Below, piece by piece: positions 33,197 through 44,127 of a stretch of 46,861 nt of DNA (positions are counted from its first letter, which is position 1; every line of letters begins with the position of its first letter). Source of the stretch: Cristatella mucedo (lineage: Eukaryota > Bryozoa > Phylactolaemata > Cristatellidae); NCBI GenBank assembly GCA_009760855.2, contig WPIO01000435.1:1-46861 (forward strand), written 5' to 3'. A program made the position numbers and the translations under genes. The notes below the pieces were generated by a model. It was not told the origin of the DNA. It saw only the letters and a list, made by a program, of their open reading frames with translations, and did not search any database.

Positions 33197-33246
33197 TTGG
33201 ATGAATGTGCATTTGCCCTCATTGGATGAATGTGCATTTGCCCTCG
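33197..33246. repeat. 25-bp tandem duplication
   Basis: Two adjacent copies of a 25-base unit beginning TTGGATGAATGTGCATTTGC. They differ only at the last base. Confidence 0.95.
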
Positions 33247-33552
33247 TTGGAAAGCCAACACCGAGCTCGAGGGCAATAATATGCGAATAGCCGCGACTTT
33301 TCAATCATTTAATATAGTCATTATATAAAAATACGTAGCCAATTGTGATAAAATCCTCTTTTTTAAGAGAAGATTCAAGATTAAAAGCTTTCATAACACG
33401 AGCGTACAATAAAGTTAGCAAACCAGTTTCTCGCACAAGCGATTTATTTTGCCAATCGCTTGGCCTCGGATTCGGTGTTGCCATATTTTACTGCTCCACG
33501 GTACACACGAGCATTGTTATTTATTAGTCAGAGATTTATAGATTGGTGTGGA

Positions 33553-34850
33553 CCAGACACGGGCAAATTACGGCCCGCGGGTCATATACGGCTCGTTAGG
33601 CTTTTCAATCCGGCCAGTCGAACTCGTCAACGTTATATTATTAGATTAAATTTTATTATAAAGATACCTCAATCATTTTATCTAGCTGTAATTCCCATCT
33701 TTCCCCAGCAGATTGTGCACCCCGGAGACATTGACCCTTGAGTGTGATGCATTACGGTTACTCTCCACTTCATCTTGTCGCTTTGTACTTTCATCACTTC
33801 AGTAAAAATGAGCGGACCGAAGACAAGAAAAGTAGACAGTGAGTGCCGAGTGTTAACTAAAGAGTGGACAACAAAATAGGTTTTTACTGAAGTCCAATCA
33901 ACAGCTGTATGTCTGATATGCCAAGAAACTGTAGCAGTTTTTAAAGTAAACAACATCAGCCGTCATGTTGCCACAAAACATGCTAACTACGCCAGTCAAC
34001 AGTCTCCACGAGAACGGGCGGCTACAGCTCAGAGATTGACGGCTAATTTACAGACTCAGCAAAACTGTCTTCACAGACAAAGTGCGATTCAAGAGTCAAG
34101 TAGTAAGGCAAGTTTTTTGCTGGCATTCAAATTAGCAAAGGCCAGTAAGCCTTTCTCCGAAGGCGAATTTTTAAAAGAATGCACGGTTGAGACAGCAGGT
34201 CTCTTGTGTCCAGAGAGCAAAGGCAAATTTGAAAAATCAGTTTATCAAGCAGAATTATGACTCGCCGTGTGGAATTAATTGACGAATATATAGCCAAAAA
34301 ATTAAACAAAAAGACGGATTCCTTTAAGTTTTATTCACTAGCCCTGGATGAAAGTAACGAACTAAAAGACACTGCTCGGCTCCTAACTTTTATCCGAGGG
34401 ATTAGCGACAGTTTTGAGATCACGGAAGAATGTTTTACCATGGAGTCCATGAAAGGAAAACCGAGGGGAGAGGACTTGTATAAGCAGGTGTCTGATTTCA
34501 TCGAGAGAATGAAGCTACCTTGGAGTAAACTTGCCAATGTCACCACGAGTGGATCGCCAAATTTAACCGGGAAAAACTTTGGGCTGCTAAAAAGACTACA
34601 GGAAAAAGTAAAAGAGGACAGTCCTGATTAGTCCTGATCTCATGTGTGTGAAAAGACATTCAGCGTCATGAACATCAACAAAGCCCGTTACATATCCAAA
34701 TTAACTGACCAACACCTCGGATCTATCTTGAGAACTGCCGCAACAAATATAACACCAGACATTGATGCACTTGCTAATAAAGAATACCAACAACATCGTT
34801 TCCATTGAAACTGAATGGAATTTTATTACTACATTATTAAATTAATAAAT
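33553..34850 (+). mobile_element. Internally deleted hAT transposon (GTF2IRD2/ZBED-like transposase remnant)
   Basis: The 5' end CAGACACGGGCAAATTACGG followed by CCCGCGGG is typical of this hAT group (GGCAAACTACGGCCCGCGG). The frame starts at 33808. TAG replaces an expected Tyr codon at 33877. A BED-type C2H2 finger (CLICQ...RHVATKH) lies at ~33910-33985, then KASKPFSEGEFLKEC (~34136-34180). A frameshift near 34245 leads into TRRVELIDEYI, YSLALDES, FIRGIS, MESMKGK and LPWSKLANVTT (to ~34549). After stops at 34629 and 34635 the frame resumes at the C-terminal block CEKTFSVMNINKARY to ~34807. The catalytic middle is deleted. No matching 3' inverted repeat was found, so it is a dead, non-autonomous copy. 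Confidence 0.85.
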
Positions 34851-34923
34851 GTGTAAAAAAAATCACAATAAACTAAGCACAATGGTGTTTTGTTGCCTGT
34901 TAAAGGTGAACTCTTTTCATGTA

Positions 34924-35000
34924 ATGGATCGATTCAAAAGTTAGCACACGCACCTGGTGCAACTGTTCGGGCGGGAGTTTCGTTACTACGAATTCCCTAT
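34924..35000. repeat. Direct repeat, copy 1 (partner at 35417)
   Basis: About 77 bases from GATCGATTCAAAAGTTAGCA to CGAATTCCCTAT, repeated at 35417-35494 with a few differences. The two copies flank the GT microsatellite. Confidence 0.85.
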
Positions 35001-35008
35001 ACGTGTTT

Positions 35009-35060
<52 letters not shown>
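35009..35060. repeat. GT dinucleotide microsatellite
   Basis: About 25 uninterrupted TG repeats, followed by interrupted TG/CG sequence and a shorter TG run at ~35117-35131. Confidence 0.95.
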
Positions 35061-35064
<4 letters not shown>

Positions 35065-35416
35065 CTCATGTGCATATGTGTGTGCGTATGTAGCCTCGTG
35101 CTCTGGGGTTAATTTCAGTGTGTGTGTGTGTTTGTGCTCGCGAACGGGCATGTACGCTGCTACGTGTTTTCATGGTCATTGATGTGACGTTTTATGGTTT
35201 TGGTGTGGTGCATACCTACGATCCAGGTCGTGAGTCCTTTAGCGGGAGATTATTTATTGCCTACTGTGAATAGTGGTGATAATCGGTGGGCTTTTTCCGC
35301 CGCTTTATAAATAAAGCTGTTGAATTAGCTAAATTTCTACTATTGAAACGTTCACACAAGCAGGTGTGTATCAAGTGGTAGCGGATCATCTGAAGAATCG
35401 ATTCGACAAGATCTAG

Positions 35417-35494
35417 AGAATCGATTCAAAAGTTAGCACACGCAACTGTCGCAACTGTTCTCGGGCAGGAGCTTCGTCAGTACGAATTCCCTAT
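35417..35494. repeat. Direct repeat, copy 2 (partner at 34924)
   Basis: See 34924. The palindrome GAATCGATTC, which begins this repeat, recurs at about 35398 and 35842. Confidence 0.85.
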
Positions 35495-36813
35495 GGAGGA
35501 TTAGCTTTTAGGCTTTGACCTTTGACCTTCCAAGACATTCTGGATCTTCTAGACCTCTTCCGGGGGCTAAATCAGGCTGCAGCAAGCAGCTTCTTACATT
35601 TCTGGGTCGAGTACGCTAAACAAGGTCAGAGTAAGTTTCAGCCTGTAATCATCGCCGATCGCAATCATCAGCATCTGGGAAATCACAATCATTATAGGCC
35701 ATGGCAAGTGATTAATTTAGTATTTTCAAATATATTTTGTACAAAAATATTGTTTATACACAGTAAGCGTTAAGGAAGCCAATACATTGTTGTGTGCCAG
35801 TGAATGAGCTCTGTGTTTGCTTAAGGGGCTCCAATTACAAAGAATCGATTCGACAAGAAAATGTGCCACATACTTGCATGAAAGGTTTTTCCAAAGTGTA
35901 TCAACGCCAGCATTTGTAGTTTCATTTGGTGCCTAATGTTTTTTGACTAATGTATTGTAGCATTCAACATCTTCTATTGACTAATAAACGCTGGAGACTG
36001 CTCGAGAAACAAGCTCTATCAAATGAACGCATCGAACGGACTTCGGTTCTGGAATTTGCTCGGAGTCTCACATGCAGAGGGAAAGTCAGGGGGTGGCAGG
36101 GGTGGTAGCTGCCACCCGTGGCCTGGTAGGTGGGAGCCGAGTCTGACACCCGGTCGGGCGGCCAGCGTCCATGGCCAATCTGAGTGGCAATTTCGACGTC
36201 ACTTAGACCAATTTTGCTTGCAGGAGGCGCTGGGGTGACGCCCCCAGACCCCCCCCCCTTTGCAGCTACATCCCAGACCCTCTTTTCATATGACCTGCCT
36301 TAGCTATACCAAACTTCCAAGCATCGCGACACTCGTGGCAGCAGCAGCTGCCGTGAGGTAGGTGCTAGTGACGTCGATAGGCACTGCATCTCTTTTATCA
36401 CTGTCTGGTTAGGAGGGCTCGACATGCTGCAAGCAGTTTCTCTTTGCTTTCTTAACTGAACTAATGTCAGAGAATGGTGAATGGAAACTAGCAGATTCAA
36501 GTGAAAAGGTGATCTACTCAACGAATAAAGCCCAGCCAAGCTGAAAGCAGATCACTACTCCGGCCTCAAATCCTCGCTGGAAGGAAGTCCTATATACTGT
36601 AACTTCCCGAGACATATGAACGTACACAAATAAACGCCGTTTTGTAATTACTCTTCCCTACATCTGCTCAGGTCAAGTAGTTATTGTGAAGGTAATAAAA
36701 AATGGCCACGTTTGCTTATGATCTAGTAACCAAATGAACCATTATCTGCTGCTTCACAGTATGACTGAAAGCACTTGTCAGGCCTGATAGTAACGTCGAA
36801 AAGTAAACCACAT
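35495..36813. other. Intergenic, nothing recognised
   Basis: Contains a GC-rich patch (36080-36265) with the short inverted repeat GGTGGTAGCTGCCACC and a C run at ~36249-36258. No convincing gene. Confidence 0.4.
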
Positions 36814-36838
36814 GTGATTGGTCGCGATGACCAATCAC
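36814..36838. other. 10-bp perfect palindrome with paired CCAAT boxes
   Basis: GTGATTGGTC and GACCAATCAC flank GCGAT. Each arm holds a CCAAT motif, facing each other. Confidence 0.85.
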
Positions 36839-36906
36839 AGCCGCACAGAAGCTGATTACTTTGGAAAATAACATTCGAAACCTACACACTCAAATGGTTC
36901 CTCCGG

Positions 36907-37865
36907 GATAATAATAATAGTAGTGTACTTGATAAAGCGCCCTCAGAGAACTTAATCTCTTTCTAGACGCTTTACATTTGCTGCAAAGGGAAATGCAATT
37001 AAATGGTAAGTAAAATCATGCTTGAAAAACAGACGAAATGAATAATATGATTAGGGGTGACATGCGCAGGGTCAGCATGCAAATGTGGTTACTGGCAGCA
37101 TGCACAGTGTCAGCACGCACAAGCACATGAACAACGAATCACAGGGACCCACTAAATGCTGTCGTAAATAGGTGTTTGTAGGTTCCTTTTAAATGTGGTC
37201 AGGTCAGGGGATGTTCTGACGCAGGTCGGGAGGGAGTTCCAGGCTTTGGGAGCATATGAACTAAATGCACGGTCTCCAAAGGATTTAAGGTTTGTATGAG
37301 GTATTTCTAGACTGTAGGATTCCGAAAAGCGGGTGGTACGATGCTTGGCCTGATGGGGGTAGTATATCTGACAGATAGGCTGGAGCCATAGAATGAAGGG
37401 ACCTAAAAGTGAGCGACAAAACTTTGAAGTCAATCCGTTGCTTGACTGGTAGCCAGTGCAGGTCGGCGAGAAGTGGAGTAATGTGGCAACTGCGACGCTC
37501 ACGACAGACAAGCCTAGCTGCAGAGTTTTGCACCAGCTGCAATCGCCTGATCGCACATGCTGGTAGGCCAGTAAGCAGTGAGTTGCAGAAGTCGAGACGG
37601 GATGTTACGAATGCATGGACCAACTTGGACGTGGTATCTTTATCTAAACAAGCCCGAATTTTAGCAATGTTATGAAGCTAAAAATAGGCGGATTTGACTG
37701 TGGAGCTGATATGGTCGTCCAACGAGAGGTCGCTTTGGAATATGACTGGTAGCCAGTGCAGGTCGGCGAGAAGTGGTGTAATGTGGCAACTGCGACGCTC
37801 ACGACAGACAAGCCTAGCTGCGGAGTTTTGCACCAGCTGCAATCGCCTGATCGCACATGCTGATG
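36907..37865 (-). mobile_element. LINE family L-A, RT C-terminus and 3' end, with an internal duplication
   Basis: On the minus strand it gives the RT C-terminal blocks LVHAFVTSRLDFCNSLLTG, IRRLQLVQNSAARL, HITPLLADLHWLPV and SLHSMAPAYLSD, then FGDRAFSSYAPKAWNSLP. The conserved 3' tail and ATT repeats end at about 36907. A 119-base block (37444-37562) recurs at 37744-37862, out of order relative to the ORF. Frameshifts show it is inactive. Confidence 0.85.
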
Positions 37866-40800
37866 GGATGAATTTTAAAGGTCGCATTGTGTTAACCATT
37901 TTGAGTCACGTTTAAAAGACGCACTCTATTATAATTGGCAATGAGGATAGGATAGCTGCCGAAAAATTATGCATCTATCGATCAAGGTCTAAATTCTCAA
38001 GATCTCGTGTCAGCAAAGGTACACGAAAATAGGGTCTCGTCATCAGGATTTCAGCCCGACGTGGGCTGAAATGATCGATATCAGCGCTGGCACCGAACCA
38101 GCTCGGACTGAGCACTCTAAAGACTGTGCAATCGAAAGACAGCTGCGATCTGTCCATCTGCTACGGCGGCCGAGGATTGTTGTGCGCTTCTGCCTGCTCC
38201 TGCCTCACGCAAGGCTGTCTCACAGAACATGCAGACATCGTACGACAGCAACATGCGATCGCATCGCTTGGTAGTGAGATTGCTTGACTGAGAGGCTTGT
38301 TCTGAAAGTACTCATTACCTAGTACTTCGTGGCCATCCATTTTCTTATCTCTACTAATTAAAGCAAAAACCCGTCTTACCCTCCGTCACAAAACAAGACA
38401 AGCGGCAAGGTGGTGCAGCGTTGTCTTCCGTGACAGAACTAGCATGACTCAGCGAGGTCAGTCCACAGGTAGTGAGTTGCTCGTAGAAACGAAACTAGTT
38501 AATGTAGCGCGTGGAAACGCAGCGGGTTGCTTAAACTTCTGAAGAAGGGATCGTCAGCCAATTGGCATCGATCTTCCGCTACCCAAGTTTAAGCCTCTTT
38601 AAGAAAGACGACTCTGTCCACTAAGGTATTTCCAAATGTCCACTCCGGTATCTTGTAGAAACTTACATTAAGTCCGATTCGGGCCTTGAACATATAGAGG
38701 GTCTTCTCAAAATAAATGATCCCAAAGTTTTACACAAACTTAATTCAACGTGAAGTCAAAAAATGTTCACCAGCGCGTCTCAGAAAGTACTCTTGTCGTG
38801 AGTCGAATGCAATCGCTTGCACTTGACACTTCGTGCTCTCATTAGCTACAATGATCTGCACCTGTTCTTAAAAATTTCATAGAGTAAATCATTGCATAGG
38901 TCCACTGAGTAATTGAAAGTCTTTTACGAAATTGATCAGATTTTAGGAAGCACTTGAACTCTTAAAATTCTCTATCTGCCCCACGGTTGCAGCTTAAATT
39001 TTCATTGTTCGTAAAGGAGGAAGTCGACACCTCAGCGAAATTGGTAGCTGCAGTGGATATGCAAATTTCCACGCTTCTTTAATGACCTTTAGCAAAAATT
39101 GATTTATCTCGGAAGTTTTTTAGAGCCGAGATGATAAAAGTTTTTAAATGTTTTGTTGACTTCGATTAAGGAATTTTTTGGTTCAAAGACTCGGCTTAAT
39201 TATTTAGTTCAAAGACTCAGCTCAACGAATTATGCATTAGCAAAAGGAAAGCTCTGTGCACATTGTTTCTCCTGGATAAACTTTAAAGGTCGCATTTTGT
39301 TAATCATTTTGAGTCATGTAGAGAAAAAGTCTCTACATGAAGCGGTAGAGAAGGATGCAGTCGTCTGAAACGGGGACATTTTCCTCCCAGCGCTAGAGAG
39401 CGGCCGTGGACGGCTAAAAGCGCGGCTTCGACCTTAACCTAACGTGTAAAACCTTCGGGTTTTCCACTGATGTCTTCACTGTAGCGGTGCATGAGCTGTC
39501 TTTGGATTCAAATTTTGCTATTCAAAATATGATCCACTTACCATTTGGTGTGCTGCCGCCACTGTTCAATACCTACCGGCGGGCCTACTTCGGCTGGTAC
39601 GTGAAAACCTGCCTGCATCCTGCGGTCGCCCTATCAATCACTCGGCTATCAAACCTACGGCTCGCAAATTTAAGGCACTGTTTATCACTCGTGGTAGTAG
39701 CTCACTGGCCGCGCCTCAGCACGACGCAAAGAATCGGCCGTCGGCCATTACTAAGGTTTCAATCACGTTGGTAGGTGCGGCGTTTGTCCCCCCTTCCCCC
39801 GAGAAATGCCCCCTAGCATTCGAGCAATTTGTGTCGATCTCTTAATCCTTTGCTTGCGAGCTTTAAGTCACCAGTAAACGAACCACCTACATGAACCTGC
39901 AGTCACAGTCGGCCGGCAAATTCAAAGCATACTCGCTCCTGCCTGACTGCTTCTATGGTTGGCAGCTTGGCAAAGGTTTGGGCCTATTTAATTCAGCTGG
40001 TGAAATGTTAAGGGGCTACTCATCGGCAATCAGTTTGTCTGGGGGAAGGTAGATGCATTTCTGCTGACCAAGGCTTGGCTGACGCCGAGCGCTGGTAACT
40101 GTGGTATATCTAAAACTACCCACCCAGGCAGTTAAATCCTACTTAAAAATCGATCTTTAATTAACCGTCCATTTAAATGGTGCTCGGTTGATTTTCTTTT
40201 CCACGGTGTCATCAAATTTGCTCACCTCGCCAGATCTTCAAAGGCCAAGGGTAGCCCATTACGCACGATCGACTGCTGCTTCTAAGGAAGCGGCAGGTAC
40301 ATGCAGAGCTTACCGAGCACAATCGTGGTGGGTTTTTCCAAAAGAATAATAGCTGGCACATTTAAATTCGTTAGTGCCCATCTTCTGATGACCTTACAGT
40401 GAAATATTAAACAGTCGCTCAATCCTGAGCGACTAATCAAGGCATGGCACGTTAGGAATGGGTTACAAAGTTGACCCGGATGCCGGTCGTAATGGCTAAT
40501 TTAGAGCGTTTCATATTATAAGTAAAGAAACGCTGGATCCGGTAGGACAAGGGAAAAAATTCGGACCGTTTGAACACGCTTTGAAAACAACGGACGCAAA
40601 ATCCCGTGTAGCTTGCCGAGCAAATGATCTGCGACTAGAAGATTAAATGTCGCCACCTGGAGTTAATGGACAAGGTTCCGGAGATGCAGTGCGGGTGTCG
40701 CGTTAGTAAACTGGAAACCAAAATATAACGGACGCATGCCTCATCCAAAAGCTGCTGTGCTAGTGTGCAATTTCAACAGTCGTGGTCGGGGGACAGGATT

Positions 40801-41764
40801 AACTTAAAAGTCAAACGCAAGTAAAACGATGTTTTAGTAATAATCAACTATTAAGAAATACCAAAAAATTATTTGGAGGGAACCAAATTTATTTGCTTAT
40901 TAAGCGATTCTCTTCCTCAATTTCTCTTAATTATTTTTTATGAAAGTATGAATACATTTTAATACATTTCATACATTTCTTTCCTTAATACGTAAGAATC
41001 GATTTATGAATTACTGCGTTTTGGAAAGTAATCTAGCCAGTCCTTTAATTGAAGATCAATACAACGCGAATAGACTGTGTAGCATCCAAAAGATTTCAGC
41101 ACCACTGCTTGTCAAAGATCACGCTGTCTCCTTAGTCACCTACAGTAAAGAAAGGTTACATCAGCAGACCGGGACCGAGTCACCGGGAACAGACACCAGC
41201 AGACAACAAAAATCCTCTGCAAATATTTAATGAAGGCACTTAGCTCTACTGCCCGAGGGCTGAAGCGGCCGCCAATTCTACTGCTTCCCTGAAGCTCTGC
41301 TGGTGTCCGTCCTGCGTCCGTGTGGCTCTAGTGGCTCTAGCTAGGACCAAAAAAAGCGTACGCTTAAATTTCTCGTACATAGTTTATTGTAGTAAAAGCA
41401 AGCTAGCTTTTACTTTATTGTCGCGCCAGAGTTGTCAAGGTGGGCGAGTCGGTCTCAATCAGATTTACATCGATAACTCCCGACGCGGGATTTTGCGGGA
41501 GACCTGATCGATGCGTGCAGTTGAAGCGATCACTTTCGCTGCAGATCGGAGACTACTATTCTTGTTCGTCCTTGACTCTTTCTAAAGCAAGTTTCACCCA
41601 GGGTATTACTTCGATGAGTTACAGAATTAGTTCATGCCCGTGTTTCCACTTCAGCACTCCGACAAATGGCTGCAATGGGCTGAATGGCTTTTATCAACGC
41701 CAAGGAATTCGTTCGCTAAGTGATTAGCGGATCAAAAGGAAGGCGTTGCTATGCACTGTGAGTT
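37866..41764. other. Long stretch without a recognised gene
   Basis: No family was recognised. About 47 bases at 37866-37912 (TTTAAAGGTCGCATTGTGTT) recur at 39272-39320, so an unnamed repeat is present. The open frames at 37975-38274, 39487-39774 and 41006-41230 have no motif. A 9-bp hairpin lies at 41391. Confidence 0.45.
41391..41414. other. 9-bp hairpin
   Basis: AGTAAAAGC and GCTTTTACT are inverted around AAGCTA. Confidence 0.8.
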
Positions 41765-42740
41765 CCTATAACTAAACGATGATAAAACTAACTTACTAGT
41801 TATGGGAAAACTCATGTGATTCAGAAATTAAAAAGGCTGACACTCAAATTTGGCTCTGCCAGCATATCTCCTGTTGAATCAGCTCGAAACCTAGGTGTCA
41901 TGTTCCAAAGTGACCTCTCGTTAGACGACAAAATCAGCTCCACAATCAAGTCTGCTTACTTTCAGCTATATAACATAGCTAAAATTCGGGCTTGTTTAGA
42001 TAAGGATGCCACGTCTAAGTTGGTCCATGCATTTGTTACATACCGTCTTGACTTCTGTAACTCACTGCTAACCGGCCTACTCGCATGTGCGATCAGGCGA
42101 TTACAGCTGGTGCAAAACTCGGCAGCTAGCCTTATCTGTCGTGAACGTCGCAGTTGCCACATCACGCCACTCCTCGCCGACCTGCACTGGCTACCAGTCA
42201 AGCAACGGATTGACTTCAAGGTTTTGTCGCTCACTTTTAGGTCACTTCATTCTTTGGCTCCAGCCTATCGCTCAGATCTACTCCCCCACCAGGCCAAGCA
42301 CTGTACCACCCGCTTTTCGGAATCCAACAGTTTACCAATACCTCGTACAAGCCTCAAATTCTTTGGAGACCGTGCATTTAGTTCGTATGCTCCCAAAGCC
42401 TGAAACTCACTCCCGACTTCCGTCACGACATCCCCTGACTTGACCACATTTAAAAAGAAATTAAAAATGCACCTATTTACGACAGCATTTAGTGGGTACC
42501 TGTGATTCGTCCTTGATGTGCCTATGCGTGCTGACACTGTGCATGCTGCCGCTGACCACACTTGCATGCCGACCCTGTGCATGTCATCCCTAACCATGTT
42601 ATTCATGTTGTTTATCAAGCATGAAATTACTCACCATTCAATCGCGTTTCCATTTGCAGCGAATGTAAAGTGACTAGAAAGAGATTGAATTCTCTGAGGG
42701 CGCTTTATCGAGTGCATTATTATTATTATTATTAGCATTA
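41765..42740 (+). mobile_element. LINE family L-A, RT C-terminus with complete 3' end
   Basis: Opens with a DDKTNLLVMGK-like block, has a frame-breaking change, then runs open from 41816 to 42403: ARNLGVMFQSDLSLDD, SAYFQLYNIAKIRACL, VHAFVTYRLDFCNSLL, HITPLLADLHWLPVKQRIDF, FFGDRAFSSYAPKA, then TGA where W is expected. The 3' UTR ends with the hairpin-forming tail at 42664-42705 and ATT repeats to ~42735. This is the best-preserved L-A 3' end in the window. It is 5' truncated, with neither palm nor endonuclease. Confidence 0.9.
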
Positions 42741-42844
42741 TTATGCATGACCTTATGGATCTGTGCACAACGTTTAAAGAGAACTAAGGCTTTTTCAGCA
42801 TCGCAGCCTTAAGAATGGTTTCAAGTAGTAACAGCTCGCTTTCG

Positions 42845-42985
42845 CTTAAATAATAATAATGATAAGTTTTATATATAGCGCCCTCTCAGAACTCAATCTC
42901 TTTCTAGGCACTTTGAATTTGCAGCAAAGTAAGCACGATCGAATGGTTAGTTGTAGCAGGCTCAATAAACAGCAAGAATAACGTG
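42845..42985 (-). mobile_element. LINE family L-A 3'-end fragment
   Basis: Minus-strand copy of the tail plus about 80 bases of 3' UTR (AATAACGTGGTTAGGGGT), with an AAT repeat at the low end. It lies only ~100 bases from the plus-strand copy, tail to tail. Confidence 0.8.
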
Positions 42986-43178
42986 GTTAGGGGTAAATGG
43001 TATGATGAGCACTTCGTCACCCCGCTTGTGGTGTCAGGCCGACTGACAGGTATAAGCTCGATAGCGAAGCTCATACAATTCTTGAATAAAGTCCATCGGC
43101 GTAGAAGGAATATTAGTATCGGTGACTTTGACGAGCAAATATTTCGTTCTTTGACTAGTCCATTAAAAAAGAGTGCAG

Positions 43179-43394
43179 GAACACAGCGAGACTCCACTGT
43201 CCGAAGTAAGCTGTACAATTAAACAGCCTCCGAAGCCTGCACGCGCCGTCCGCACACCCGGAATTGTCAGATGGTCTAGAGCAGCTTGTGCTAGCAGATT
43301 CAAGGAAGCAGCGGTACTCGGTCCCACTAAAGCTCCATTTCAAGTTATCGTCAGCGCTGGCTGCGATTCTGTGAGCGACAATCCTTTCGAGTGA
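43179..43394 (+). CDS. Possible terminal exon of an unknown gene
   Basis: After an acceptor-like GAGTGCAG (43171-43178), 71 codons run open to TGA at 43394, and AATAAATAAATAAA follows at 43417-43430. The peptide is hydrophilic at first (KQPPKPARAVRTPG), then mixed, and ends SVSDNPFE. No family was recognised. Acceptor, open frame, stop and a close polyadenylation signal in the right order are what a last exon looks like, but no upstream exon was found. The overlapping frame at 42983-43222 may be an alternative. Confidence 0.25.
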   Translation, partial: EHSETPLSEVSCTIKQPPKPARAVRTPGIVRWSRAACASRFKEAAVLGPTKAPFQVIVSAGCDSVSDNPFE

Positions 43395-43416
43395 ATCTCA
43401 ACTAGCGTGGCGGCAT

Positions 43417-43430
43417 AAATAAATAAAAAG
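43417..43430 (+). terminator. Candidate polyadenylation signal cluster
   Basis: AATAAATAAATAAA, overlapping AATAAA hexamers 20-30 bases after the stop at 43394. Confidence 0.4.
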
Positions 43431-43461
43431 TCCTAGCTGATTAAACAGCCTCGTTTTTATA

Positions 43462-43599
43462 GCGACAGAAGAGCCTTTACGGCTAGCACCACCTCTTGCA
43501 GTGACGATAAAGGATCGCCCACCGCAGGAATCGAACCCACGACCTCGGGACCAAGGTCGTGAAAGCAACCGCCTTGCCTAGTGTGCCATCACGGCTCCA
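43462..43599 (-). mobile_element. tRNA-derived SINE-2, solitary copy
   Basis: Minus strand: GGAGCCGTGATGGCACACTA begins the tRNA-like head. The B box is a perfect GGTTCGATTCC. The body ends AGCCGTAAAGGC and TCTGTCGC. It is the same family as the intron-5 insertions in the array, here better preserved. Confidence 0.85.
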
Positions 43600-44127
43600 G
43601 ATACCCAATGCAGGAGATTGTGTACCTGAAAACTCGTCTGCTCTCACTATCTGCTGCTTATTCAAAGCCGATCAGTCGTCTAACCCAAACTCGTGGCGCA
43701 GAGCATTGTAGTCCATCTGGTGGGGTCTGTGGCAACGTAACACTATAAAGCAAATTGTGTTATAGAAAATAAATGAAAGTTAGCCTTGCAATAATTATAC
43801 TTAAGCTTTTTTAAATTGTTATGGTTCAACGAGTAAACGGAACCGTCTTTAGCCGAATTATTCTCGCATCTTGACTCTTTGATCTTGGAGGTAGGTACTT
43901 CTGCGTTCGGACTTCGTGGTTTTTGGCGAAGTCACTTTCGGTCCATTGGATTCGTTGATGTCTAACCGCAGCAGGAACAAAAGCACGAGAACTCACATGC
44001 ACAATCGTTGCAGATGACCAAAAGGACGGAATACTTTAATTGGGTAGTTTTGCAAGTTCCCCGACTATGCATAGCCCAAAGTGGGATTAGCACAATTCTT
44101 TGGCCTCTCAGTTTACCTGTTCTCCAC
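43600..44127. other. Intergenic, nothing recognised
   Basis: No convincing coding or RNA signal. Confidence 0.4.

Noticed and set aside
43462-43599. Genuine tRNA gene on the minus strand
   Set aside because: It has good A- and B-box motifs but does not fold into a clean cloverleaf by eye, and it belongs to a family with a shared non-tRNA body: a SINE.
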